Positions 6,865 through 15,421 are shown, counted from the first letter of the stretch. The stretch: DNA of 15,636 bases from Spartobacteria bacterium UBA6821 (GCA_002452515.1 DKEN01000059.1:17201-32836), one strand, 5' to 3'. Program-made: numbers and translations. Notes: generated by a model not told the origin, from the sequence alone.

Positions 6865-9800
6865 ATCCTGAACAGGAAAAGTCGATCTTTGCGGACCCAC
6901 GCGGTGTACGCAGACGCATCTTGCAGGTAGTTGTCTTTTTCAGCGCTCTCTTCCTGCTGGTGGCCGCCGGTTCCTTCATCTGGGGCCTGTTGATCCGACC
7001 GCAGTTGACGCTTCCCTCCATCGTGCGCAATTACCGCGAGCAACTCCGGGCGCTTCCTTCGGCCAAACTTCCCGTTCTGGATAGCAAGGATAACTGGCGG
7101 CGCATTCAGAGTAGTGTCAAGGAACCGGTTTCAGCTACTCACCCGGCCAAACCAAAACCAACAGGGATCGTTCTCGGCTATGTCTCGGATTGGGATCCCG
7201 CCTCGCTTCTCTCGCTGGAACACCATGGAGATCAGCTGACCCATGTCGCGAGCGATTGGTTCAGCCTCAGTGGTGTGGAAAGCAATCTCATCGAGGAGCC
7301 GTCCAATCAAACACGCCTCTTCTGCGTGAGAAGAGGGATCGGGTTTCTGCCAATCCTGCGGAATCTAGACGGCGACACGTGGCAGCCGGAAGCCGTGGAA
7401 TCCCTGACCAGACTCTCCCAACAGGATCGGTCGCTCTTTCTGGATAAGCTCGTCAGCCGATTGCCACCCGGTTCCACGGGCCTGATCCTGGAATGGAATG
7501 AACTTGATCCCACCTATAAGGCAGAGACCTCCCAGCTGGTAAAGGAACTGGCGGATCATCTGCATGCCGCGGGCAAGGAACTGTGGTTCACGGTGCCGAC
7601 GGGCCATGACTTCGACGCCTTCGACATGGACGTTATTTCCGATGCCGCGGATCGGCTTGTGGCGACCCTCTACGACGAAAATTCCGAAGCGGATGATCCC
7701 GGTCCGATTGCGGACAGCTCTTGGTTTGAAGGCTGGCTCAAGACGATGATGGTCTATGGTGATCCTGATCAGTGGGTCATCGCCATGGGAAATTACGCCT
7801 ATGACTGGCGAAAGGACAATCACTCGGTGATGCCGCTGGGTTTCACCGATGTCATGGCTCGGGCGGCCCAGGCTGAGGTGAACCCGTCACTTGTGGACTC
7901 CTCTGCCGATTCCCCTCACTTCAACTACAGTGAGGGGGACAAGGCGCCACGGGAACACGAGGTCTGGTTTCTGGATGCCGTCACCCTCTTCAACCAACGC
8001 CGCATTTCGGCTCCCTACCACCCCGGAGGAATTGGCATCTACCGTCTGGGAGAGGAGGATCCCGCCGTCTGGGATCTGCTGAGGCTGGATATCTCCACCA
8101 CGCCCGATGCCAAGACGCTGGCATCGCTCTCCCAGATGAATCTCGACGAGCAGATCGCCTCCACGGGCAGCGGTGATTTCATCACCGCCGGGGATGACCC
8201 CTATCCCGGGGAACGGCAGGTCACGCTCACTCCCGAGGGCAATCTTTTCGAGCGCTATGTCAAATTCCCGATGCCGGAAAGTATCACGCGCCAGGGTGAT
8301 CCCGGTCCGCATCAGGTTGCGCTCACCTTCGATGATGGCCCTGATCCCACCTGGACGCCGAAGATTCTTCAGATCCTCAAGGACAAAGGTGTCCAGGCGA
8401 CCTTCATGGCGCTGGGCACACAGATCCAAGAATACCCGGATCTGCTCGAGCGCATCGCCGCCGACGGGCATGAAATCGGCAACCACACCTACACCCACCA
8501 GAATGTAGCCGAGGAGAGCGACGAACAAATCGATCTGGAACTCAATGCCACGACGCGCCTCATCGAGGCGGTGACCGGGCACTCGACTGCCTACTTCCGC
8601 CCCCCGTACAATAGCGACGGCACGCCAAGCCAGCCGGGTGAAATGAAGGCCCTGCGCGTCGCCCGCGACCTCGGTTACCTCACGGTCACGCAATCCATTG
8701 ATCCCGATGACTGGGAGAGACCCGGTGCGGATGCGATCGTGGCCAGGGTGAAGGCCCAGCGTGCCGCCGGGGGTTCCGTCATTCTGCTTCACGATGCCGG
8801 CGGGGATCGCTCCCAGACTGTTGCCGCGCTGCCCAGGATCATTGATTATCTGCATGCCCGTGGCGATGTGATCGTTCCGCTTTCCAGCATCATCGGACTT
8901 TCTCGTGACACGGTCATGCCTCCGCTGCGCGAGGAAAACCAACCTTTCTCCGCACGCTATGTGTATCGCACTTTTGCCGTGATCCGCTTTCTGGAAAACA
9001 CCGCCTGGACGCTCCTTGTCGTTGTCACGCTGCTCGCGCTGCTCCGCGTAAGTTTTCTGGGCATCTGCTCTTTCCGCCATCATCGCCTGGAAAAAATCCA
9101 CCCCGTTCCGGAACCCGACACTTTCCCCCCTCTCAGCGTGCTGCTGGCAGCCTACAACGAGGAGAGAGTGATCGCCTCCACCATCAGACATCTGCTCGAT
9201 TCGGATTATCCGGCACCCATCGAGATCGTGGTGGTCGATGACGGTTCCAAAGACCAGACCGCTTCCGTTGTCGCCGCCATTGCCTCGCACGAAGACAGCG
9301 TCCAGCTGATCCAACAGCCGAACGGCGGCAAATCCACTGCCCTGAACCGCGCCCTTGCCGAGTCGAGTCATCAAGTAATCATCATGATCGATGCAGACAC
9401 CATGGTGGCTCCGGATGGACTGCGGAAACTCGTCGCGCCACTGCTTGCCGACCCTGCCGTCGGCGCAGTCTCGGGCACAATCCGCGTCGGCAATACACAT
9501 CCGTGGCTCGGTAAATTTCAGGATTTGGAATATGTGGCGGCCTTTGAGATCGACCGTCGGGCTCAGGATCTTCTTGGCTGTATTATCGTGGCACCAGGGG
9601 CTTTGAGTGCCTTCCGCCGGGAAGCAGTGGAACAAGCGGGTGCCCTGAATACCGACACACTCGCCGAAGACACTGATCTCACCCTGCAACTCCACAAACA
9701 TGGCTGGAAAATTGTTTTCGCTCCTCGAGCCTATGCTGATACGGAGGCCCCCGAGCATGTGAAGGCACTGATCTCACAACGCTTTCGCTGGGCCTACGGC

Positions 9801-10235
9801 ACCCTACAGTGTCTCTGGAAACACGCCGAAATTCTTTTTGCCCCTGGTTCTGGCTGGCTCGGCTGGTTTGCCCTCCCCTCAGTCTGGTTGTTTCAAATAG
9901 TCGTTGTGGCGATCACTCCGATTCTCGATATCCTGGTGCTCTGCTCACTCTTGCTGGGTAGGGGCGCCGCGATCTGGCCTTACTTTGTCGCTTCCCTGCT
10001 TCTCGATGTTGTTCTGGCCGTCATCGCCCTGCGACTTGCAGGTCGCGCCTGGCAGATCGCCTGGCGAGGCGTTCCCATGCGTCTTCTTTACAGGCCACTG
10101 CTCGGCTATGTTGTCTGGAAGTGCATTGTAAAGGCCATGGCCGGAAGTTGGGTGCGCTGGTCCAAACTTGACCGTACCGCCGGGGCAATCCAACAGAAGG
10201 AACAACGGCTCTCGGACATCGTAAGAAACCCATGA
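6861..10235 (+). CDS. Trifunctional GH18-like / NodB deacetylase / GT2 polysaccharide synthase
   Basis: This 1124-residue membrane protein probably makes and modifies a beta-linked, amino-sugar-like exopolysaccharide. In order: basic N-terminus and TM helix (20-45); GH18/YaaH-like barrel (about 100-410); NodB deacetylase (about 484-680) with TFDDGP (489-494), metal ligands H542 and H546 in NHTYTH, RPPY (580-583) and the catalytic H644 in LLHD; TM helix (713-735); GT2 domain (about 755-985) with DDGS (793-796), DAD (844-846), AEDTD (935-939) and QRFRW (973-977), the signature of processive synthases; and two or three C-terminal TM helices (1000-1060). The topology puts GH18 and NodB outside and GT2 inside. 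In the GH18 domain the expected DFEE-like active site reads EWNE (211-214), so the catalytic Glu seems to be Asn213. The start is a GTG. The product could be poly-GlcNAc-like, by analogy with the PgaB/PgaC pair, but this is inference. Confidence 0.92.
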   Translation: MNPEQEKSIFADPRGVRRRILQVVVFFSALFLLVAAGSFIWGLLIRPQLTLPSIVRNYREQLRALPSAKLPVLDSKDNWRRIQSSVKEPVSATHPAKPKPTGIVLGYVSDWDPASLLSLEHHGDQLTHVASDWFSLSGVESNLIEEPSNQTRLFCVRRGIGFLPILRNLDGDTWQPEAVESLTRLSQQDRSLFLDKLVSRLPPGSTGLILEWNELDPTYKAETSQLVKELADHLHAAGKELWFTVPTGHDFDAFDMDVISDAADRLVATLYDENSEADDPGPIADSSWFEGWLKTMMVYGDPDQWVIAMGNYAYDWRKDNHSVMPLGFTDVMARAAQAEVNPSLVDSSADSPHFNYSEGDKAPREHEVWFLDAVTLFNQRRISAPYHPGGIGIYRLGEEDPAVWDLLRLDISTTPDAKTLASLSQMNLDEQIASTGSGDFITAGDDPYPGERQVTLTPEGNLFERYVKFPMPESITRQGDPGPHQVALTFDDGPDPTWTPKILQILKDKGVQATFMALGTQIQEYPDLLERIAADGHEIGNHTYTHQNVAEESDEQIDLELNATTRLIEAVTGHSTAYFRPPYNSDGTPSQPGEMKALRVARDLGYLTVTQSIDPDDWERPGADAIVARVKAQRAAGGSVILLHDAGGDRSQTVAALPRIIDYLHARGDVIVPLSSIIGLSRDTVMPPLREENQPFSARYVYRTFAVIRFLENTAWTLLVVVTLLALLRVSFLGICSFRHHRLEKIHPVPEPDTFPPLSVLLAAYNEERVIASTIRHLLDSDYPAPIEIVVVDDGSKDQTASVVAAIASHEDSVQLIQQPNGGKSTALNRALAESSHQVIIMIDADTMVAPDGLRKLVAPLLADPAVGAVSGTIRVGNTHPWLGKFQDLEYVAAFEIDRRAQDLLGCIIVAPGALSAFRREAVEQAGALNTDTLAEDTDLTLQLHKHGWKIVFAPRAYADTEAPEHVKALISQRFRWAYGTLQCLWKHAEILFAPGSGWLGWFALPSVWLFQIVVVAITPILDILVLCSLLLGRGAAIWPYFVASLLLDVVLAVIALRLAGRAWQIAWRGVPMRLLYRPLLGYVVWKCIVKAMAGSWVRWSKLDRTAGAIQQKEQRLSDIVRNP

Positions 10236-11419
10236 AATCTTTCCCTACCCGATGGTTGATTATGGCTGGTCTTGTCTCCGCAAGCTCTGCGTTGTTTGCG
10301 ACGACCAATTCCTACGAGCAGCTTCAGATTCCGGCGCAGGGGGCCTACACCGGAGCCTATGTCGATTTCGGGGACGGAGAGGATAATGTCACTCTGGAAG
10401 CCCTGGAGAAATTTCAGGATCTCACCGAAAAGCCGATGGCCATCGTGGCCTTCGGTTCATTCTGGGCACGCGGCACCTTTCCCTCCGAGCAAGTCTCACT
10501 CGTGCGCGCCTACGGCGCTGTCCCCCTGCTTTTCTGGTCCCCCTGGGATGAGCCCTTTGACGAAAAACGAGGACCGGACAAATACGCACTGACAGAGATT
10601 CTTGCCGGAAAATGGGATGCCTATATCGATGCCTGGGCTGATGCGGCCGCAAAAGTTCCATCCCAGTTTTTCGTCTCCTTTGCCTGTGAGATGAACGGCA
10701 CCTGGTTTCCCTGGTCGGGATGGTTTTATGGGAAAGGGCCGCGACAACCGTTTTCCAAAAAGCAACTCACGGGCGGCACCGCCGCACAGGCCACTCAGGA
10801 GGAGATACTCCACCCCGACGAAAACTGGTTCGGCAAGGGCGACTTCTCCAATCCAGCCACCTGGCAGGGACCCGAAACCTTCAAAAAAGCCTGGCGCCAT
10901 GTCGTTGACAGAGTGCGTGCCCGGGGAGCAACGAACATCCTCTGGGTCTTTCAGCCCAACAACTATTCTGATCCCCCCGGATACATTGCCTGGAACCAGC
11001 CTGCCGCGTACTATCCCGGGGCGAACTATGTCGACTGGCTCGGACTGAGTGTCTATGGAAAACAGACCGCCAACAACGAGGAGGACAAGTGGTGTGATTT
11101 CGACAAACTGCTGGACTGGCCCTACGTGGTCATGAGCCGCCTCGATCCCTCCAAGCCGATCATGCTTGCCGAGTGGGGCGTCACCGAATCGCATCTGCCC
11201 GGTGAGGATAAGGGTGCGTGGATCGCCTCGGCCCTTGCCCGGATGAGCACTCATTACCCACGGCTCAAAGCAGCCGTTTTCTGGCATGAACGCTGGGAAA
11301 ACGACGACGGCTCCTATAGCAATCTGAGGGTCAATTCTTCCCTCGGTTCCCTCAATGCCTACCGTGCGGGTGTTGCCAATCCCTTCTGGCTGGGACGACC
11401 TCTCTGGAAAACTCCGTAA
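10232..11419 (+). CDS. Secreted GH26 family glycoside hydrolase (beta-mannanase-like)
   Basis: This 395-residue protein has a signal peptide (1-23, ending SALFA) and one catalytic domain. Motifs fit family GH26, retaining enzymes that are mostly endo-beta-1,4-mannanases but include lichenases and xylanases: the acid/base E153 in FACEMNGTWFPW, the nucleophile E314 in IMLAEWGVTE, and LWVFQPNN and YVDWLGLSVYG in between. Its ATG overlaps the stop of the synthase gene (ATGA), so the two are coupled and the enzyme probably acts on the polymer made by that synthase, either to set chain length or to release it. That link is inferred. The last 61 bp overlap the end of the convergent PEP-CTERM gene. 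Substrate is uncertain. Confidence 0.88.
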   Translation: MKSFPTRWLIMAGLVSASSALFATTNSYEQLQIPAQGAYTGAYVDFGDGEDNVTLEALEKFQDLTEKPMAIVAFGSFWARGTFPSEQVSLVRAYGAVPLLFWSPWDEPFDEKRGPDKYALTEILAGKWDAYIDAWADAAAKVPSQFFVSFACEMNGTWFPWSGWFYGKGPRQPFSKKQLTGGTAAQATQEEILHPDENWFGKGDFSNPATWQGPETFKKAWRHVVDRVRARGATNILWVFQPNNYSDPPGYIAWNQPAAYYPGANYVDWLGLSVYGKQTANNEEDKWCDFDKLLDWPYVVMSRLDPSKPIMLAEWGVTESHLPGEDKGAWIASALARMSTHYPRLKAAVFWHERWENDDGSYSNLRVNSSLGSLNAYRAGVANPFWLGRPLWKTP

Positions 11420-12783
11420 CCGAACACCACCAATCCGCCCAAGGCGAACAGCCATCCGGCAGAGGGCTCTGGAACCGGGTTCGGATAGAAGCCTGGTGTG
11501 AATGAGAGGTCGGCGTTGGTTGCTACCAGGCCGTTAGTCGTCAGGCCGACGAATCCATTGCTTCCGTCGTAGAGAAAGTCAAAGGCATTGAGCACATTGC
11601 GCCCGGTGTTGAAAAAATTATCGCTGGATGGCGGTTGATTTTCGGAAAAGTTGCCGTCCAAGGGAGGAAAGAGCGACACATTCCCGGAAGTGCCCTGAGA
11701 CTGGGGATTGAGGAGATTCGAGGCATTTGTGGTGATGTTGTAGCCGACCGCTCCGCCCGAGTTGAGAAGCTGAACTTCCAGCGGCGGATTGGTGAGAAAG
11801 CCGTTCGTCTGGCCCGGCAGCGTCATGATGGCGTGCCCAATGCCGATATCGACGACAACCTGCCCCGTCATATTGGTCCGGCCGTTCTCTACAAGCGTTC
11901 CGGTCGGGGCCTGCCAGTCTGGTGTGGTATGCAACGAAGCAGCATTGCTCAGCCCTGTCGGCAGAAGCTGGGTGTAGGCGAAATTCGTCGTTGATGCTGT
12001 CAGCCCCAACTGGATGCCGTTGGTCTCGAGGATGTATCCGGCCACCATCGAACCATTGGTCATGGCAGCAAGATTCAGGAAGGCATTGTAACTCTGATTG
12101 ATATTGTTGGTGTTGGGGGTTGTTCCCTGTCCAGTTCGGTCAAAACCGACCCCGAAGTTGGACACCGGGGCAAGATAATTGGCATTGGCGGCATAGGAAA
12201 TCGACTGCCCTGCAGTCAGAGTAACGGAGCCGATGCAGTTTGTTGTGAAGGTCGATCCATCGGGATTCATCACGACGATTGGGCCGTCCTTCTTAAGGCT
12301 GAAGGTGGTTGAGGCGCCGTTCGTCTGTCCGGGCTGCGGATTGGTGGAGCAGGCGAGGGTGGTCACATCAAGCACAGGAATGTTGGCGATGGCTGTGGCG
12401 GCGTTCGCATTTTGATCGGTGACATCGAAACTCACCGGCGTTGTTGTCCAGAGTCCTTCAAAGATGCGGGCGCTGCTGTTGAGATAGATCTGTCCGCTGA
12501 ACGAATCAGCATTTGTCTGGAGGTCGCTCCCGAGGAGATCGGTGCTCAGATAAAGCCCCCGGGAACCCGTGTCGAGATTGACGGTGAAATCGCCGCCTCC
12601 GATCGAAAGGGCGACAGTCGGATCATCGGGATTCGCCGTTCCAAATCCGGGATCATTGGCATAAGGAAGGAAATAGGAATTCGTGAAGCCCGTGTACCCG
12701 GTCAAGGGGTTTTCACTCTGAGCGCGAAGCAAGGATGGTGACAGCACCACGAGAAACAGTGAGAAGAGAGCTGCTGATTTCAT
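11359..12783 (-). CDS. PEP-CTERM secreted protein with pepsin-like aspartic protease fold (paralog A)
   Basis: The 474-residue protein has a signal peptide (about 1-21, ending LLRA). The mature part is Asn/Thr/Gly-rich. Lobe 1 has FTVNLDTGSRGLYLS with Asp71, a possible flap region (98-120) and SNFGVGFDRTG (208-218), comparable to the GILGLGF segment of pepsins. Lobe 2 has QVVVDIGIGHAIM with Asp312, where the usual Thr/Ser is Ile, and FNTGRNVLNAFDFLYDG then FVGL (391-413), which matches the C-terminal strand set of pepsins. The tail is VPEP (437-440), a hydrophobic helix (443-458) and an Arg/Lys-rich end, as in proteins cut and sorted by an exosortase. It lies 18 bp after paralog B and is probably co-transcribed. 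Proteolytic activity is less certain than for B and C because of the DIG variant. Confidence 0.8.
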   Translation of the reverse strand: MKSAALFSLFLVVLSPSLLRAQSENPLTGYTGFTNSYFLPYANDPGFGTANPDDPTVALSIGGGDFTVNLDTGSRGLYLSTDLLGSDLQTNADSFSGQIYLNSSARIFEGLWTTTPVSFDVTDQNANAATAIANIPVLDVTTLACSTNPQPGQTNGASTTFSLKKDGPIVVMNPDGSTFTTNCIGSVTLTAGQSISYAANANYLAPVSNFGVGFDRTGQGTTPNTNNINQSYNAFLNLAAMTNGSMVAGYILETNGIQLGLTASTTNFAYTQLLPTGLSNAASLHTTPDWQAPTGTLVENGRTNMTGQVVVDIGIGHAIMTLPGQTNGFLTNPPLEVQLLNSGGAVGYNITTNASNLLNPQSQGTSGNVSLFPPLDGNFSENQPPSSDNFFNTGRNVLNAFDFLYDGSNGFVGLTTNGLVATNADLSFTPGFYPNPVPEPSAGWLFALGGLVVFGYGVFQRGRPSQKGLATPAR

Positions 12784-12801
12784 GGGCCGTGAAAAAGCGC
12801 T

Positions 12802-13971
12802 TCAGCTTTTCCTATTGGAATAAAAAGACCGGATCCCGAGCAAGAGCCCGCAGCCGGTTAGAATCATCCAGACTGATGCCGGCTCTGGAACGGTCTGCAC
12901 AGGAAGGATGTAGAGCAGCCCGGTGGAGAGATCAAAGGTCACGATGTTGCTCTCAAAGAAAAACCCCCCGGAGTTGATCCGAGTACCGCCCGCAAGATTG
13001 TTCAGCACATCAATGGAGCCGTTCCAGGGGGTCACGCCGTTTGACAGCGAGTAGAGTATCTGTCCGTTGGTGTTGGTTGAGGCGACACTCAGGTCGGTGG
13101 CATTGTCATACCCATCCAGATTCGTGGCGTAGAGCACCGCATTGGGACCACCACCCGTGTCGAGGACGAGAGGCAAGTTCGTCGTGGTGGTGGAACCATT
13201 CGTGCCTGTCAAGGTGACGGCCACATTGGAAACCTGTGCCTTGTTGTACCCGGCGATGCTTCCGCCGTTGGTTGTCGGGATGTTTGATCCCGTCGGTGAA
13301 AGCTGAAGCACCACCACGTTGGGATTGGTGGCATAGCTTGCAAGCAGCACCGAGGAGACACCGAGGGTCAGCGAACCCTGCCCAGAAGCGGCGATCTGCG
13401 CGGAGGTGAGGTTGAGGGTGTAGCCGATGGAGAGGGAGTTCGTTAACGGTATCTGCGTGAGCACCGTGGCAAGCAAGGATGTCCCATAGAATCCGGCTCC
13501 GAAATCACCGTAAGTTCCATCAGCAAGTGGTGCCGTGGCATTGGTCACCTGATTGATCGGCCCGTTAGTGAAAACATCGCCTTGGGTGTATTTTACCTGA
13601 GCTGTCTCCAGAGGATCCGAAGTGACGATGGTGGCGTTATTGCTTCCGAGAGAGACCGTGTTCGTAATTCCCTCGTAGTAATAGGTAAGGCCTGTCGAAA
13701 AGGTGAAACTGCCGTTGGTGGTCGTTGACGAAGCGTTTGTGTCGTAAAAGGAAAAGAAATTCGGCGCTCCGGTATCAAAAAGATAGGGCAGCAAAGGGCC
13801 TCCACCGATGGCCGCGTAAATCGTATAGTAGGAGGGTGAATAATTGGCCGAATTCGTCACATAGATCGGCACGTTAACCGTTCCGTCCAGATTGGTCTGA
13901 GCGCTCGACGACGCGACTCCCAGCCAACTCCCCAGGATCAGGGAAAAAACAACCAGGTTTTTCGTCTTCAT
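12802..13971 (-). CDS. PEP-CTERM secreted protein with pepsin-like aspartic protease fold (paralog B)
   Basis: This 389-residue protein has a signal peptide (1-24, ending SSSA) and a two-lobe layout. Lobe 1 has LPYLFDTGAPNFFSFY (Asp66), a flap-like FSTGLTYYYEG (91-101) and TYGDFGAGFYGTSLLATVLTQ (153-173). The last resembles the pepsin segment that runs from ILGLG into a helix. Lobe 2 has LPLVLDTGGGPNAVLY (Asp271) and INSGGFFFESNIVTFDLSTG then LLYI (332-355). Both catalytic Asp-Thr-Gly triplets are intact. The tail is VPEP (361-364), a hydrophobic helix and an Arg/Lys end (SNRKS). It is the shortest of the three paralogs. It is divergent from paralog C across 115 bp and precedes paralog A. Known bacterial A1-type pepsins are rare, so the assignment needs a structural check. 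Confidence 0.82.
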   Translation of the reverse strand: MKTKNLVVFSLILGSWLGVASSSAQTNLDGTVNVPIYVTNSANYSPSYYTIYAAIGGGPLLPYLFDTGAPNFFSFYDTNASSTTTNGSFTFSTGLTYYYEGITNTVSLGSNNATIVTSDPLETAQVKYTQGDVFTNGPINQVTNATAPLADGTYGDFGAGFYGTSLLATVLTQIPLTNSLSIGYTLNLTSAQIAASGQGSLTLGVSSVLLASYATNPNVVVLQLSPTGSNIPTTNGGSIAGYNKAQVSNVAVTLTGTNGSTTTTNLPLVLDTGGGPNAVLYATNLDGYDNATDLSVASTNTNGQILYSLSNGVTPWNGSIDVLNNLAGGTRINSGGFFFESNIVTFDLSTGLLYILPVQTVPEPASVWMILTGCGLLLGIRSFYSNRKS

Positions 13972-13977
13972 GCTGCT

Positions 13978-14006
13978 GCTATCTCACACGCCTCTTTTCT
14001 GGTCAA
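13978..14006 (-). promoter_or_regulatory. Candidate leaderless promoter of paralog B
   Basis: TTGACC at 14001-14006 is followed after exactly 17 nt by GATAGC (13978-13983), and only 6 nt (AGCAGC) separate this from the ATG at 13971. The -10 matches the consensus at three of six positions. The geometry places transcription start at about the ATG and is the same as in front of hisD. Confidence 0.35.
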
Positions 14007-14086
14007 GCTGACAGAGCCGATGATTCCGGCACAAAGTTTTTCTTGCGCAGGGTTTGATTAACTTTAGTAGAGAACCAACACACCAT

Positions 14087-15421
14087 ATGAAAATCATTCC
14101 GGCGGTTTTTTTTGCACTTTTCTTCCTCTCTTCGACTCTTTTCCTGAGGGCACAATCAGAAATTACCACGCCAATCCAGATTCCGCTTTTCTACACGGCA
14201 ATCGATACTAACGGGGATTATAAATGGGGTATCGAACTCTCCATCGGAGGGAGCGCCACCCCACAACTGTTTGAACTCGATACGGGAGGCACCGGATTTT
14301 ATGCCGCCTATGCGACAAATTCCGCCTCACCCTGGTGGGGCAGCACTGTCACCAATCTGGGCACCCCTGCCTACAATCAATATGATAGCGGCCTGACTTA
14401 CACGGGCAGTACCGTTGAGTCAGCGGTGACCTTCTGGAGCAATGCCACGCCGGTTTTATTCTCTCCAACCAATGTCCAGATCGGACAGATGACCAACATT
14501 TACAATACCAACTCCCCGGGGCAGGCCCTCTGGAGTGATTCAGGCTCGACCAATCCTCCCTTGGGGCTTCCTGTCGCCACGAATTACACAGGTTTTTCCG
14601 CTCCCACCAACGGCGTCAATCCTCCTATTGATAATGCCTTTTACGGCGACTTCGGGCTAGCTCTAGCCTACAACTCCAACGGCATCGTCAACATCCTGTC
14701 GCAGATGAGATTCGGCGCGGGCATCACACCCGGGTTTATCATCAACACCCCCCTGAACGGCGGCTATGGTTATCTTCAAATCGGCCTTACCGCCGCTCAG
14801 ACCAATGCGGCAGGCGTGACCTATGTTGCCATGAATCAGGATACCAAGGCCGTGATCGGCGGTGTGACCAATACCTTCGCGGGCAACACCAATCTCAACT
14901 ATGAGTCCGAGCAGCTGTTCAACGCGACGATGCGACTTTCCAACGGCACCACCATCTATACGAGCACCCTTGGGATCACCCCTGACACCGGCGCCACCCC
15001 AGCCCTGCACAATACGACGAACGACCCAAATTTCCCGAGCAATCAACTGAGCGCACAAGTCGGTGCCGACAAATATGCCCTCACCAACGGAACCTCCTTC
15101 CTGCTCTCGGTCTCCAATACCAACGGGACAACCAACCTCCTCGATTTCACCACTGTCGAGACCACGGCAGAGAACAACTACGCCGCCTCCAATGTGCAGG
15201 TCACAATCCAGAACAAGGGAGCTGATTCAACCTACACAAACTACTATTTCAATGCCGGACTCTACCTCTTCAACCAGCATCAGGTGACCTATGATCTGCA
15301 GAACCAACAGATCGGCTTCGGCCTGCTCGCCGTACCCGAACCCTCGGCACTCTACCTTGTGCTGGCGGGACTCGTTGCGCTCCTGCTTTGGAGATTTCCC
15401 GCAAGGAAGCGCCCCCTCTAA
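14087..15421 (+). CDS. PEP-CTERM secreted protein with pepsin-like aspartic protease fold (paralog C)
   Basis: The 444-residue protein starts at the ATG at 14087, which gives a clean signal peptide (1-22, ending FLRA); an in-frame TTG 33 nt upstream would add a charged extension and is less likely. Lobe 1 has QLFELDTGGTGFYAAY (Asp65), YDSGLTYTGS (99-108) as likely flap and FYGDFGLALAYNSNGIVNIL (185-204). Lobe 2 has LGITPDTGATPALHN (Asp300) and FNAGLYLFNQHQVTYDLQNQ then QIGFG (388-412), a close parallel of the pepsin C-terminal strands. Both DTG triplets are intact. VPEP (416-419), a hydrophobic helix and RKRPL complete a PEP-CTERM tail. It is transcribed away from paralogs A and B. A surface-sorted aspartic protease or a relative that has kept the fold is the best reading. 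Confidence 0.82.
   Translation: MKIIPAVFFALFFLSSTLFLRAQSEITTPIQIPLFYTAIDTNGDYKWGIELSIGGSATPQLFELDTGGTGFYAAYATNSASPWWGSTVTNLGTPAYNQYDSGLTYTGSTVESAVTFWSNATPVLFSPTNVQIGQMTNIYNTNSPGQALWSDSGSTNPPLGLPVATNYTGFSAPTNGVNPPIDNAFYGDFGLALAYNSNGIVNILSQMRFGAGITPGFIINTPLNGGYGYLQIGLTAAQTNAAGVTYVAMNQDTKAVIGGVTNTFAGNTNLNYESEQLFNATMRLSNGTTIYTSTLGITPDTGATPALHNTTNDPNFPSNQLSAQVGADKYALTNGTSFLLSVSNTNGTTNLLDFTTVETTAENNYAASNVQVTIQNKGADSTYTNYYFNAGLYLFNQHQVTYDLQNQQIGFGLLAVPEPSALYLVLAGLVALLLWRFPARKRPL

Noticed and set aside
7887..9758. A 623-codon open frame on the minus strand opposite the synthase gene
   Set aside because: It lies fully antisense to the NodB and GT2 domains, whose motifs are unmistakable. The translation has no recognisable family features and looks like a codon-bias shadow in GC-rich DNA.
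14028..14046. GGCAC ... TTGC before paralog C, resembling a sigma-54 promoter
   Set aside because: The GG and GC pairs are 17 nt apart instead of the required 12, so the element cannot be a normal -24/-12 promoter.
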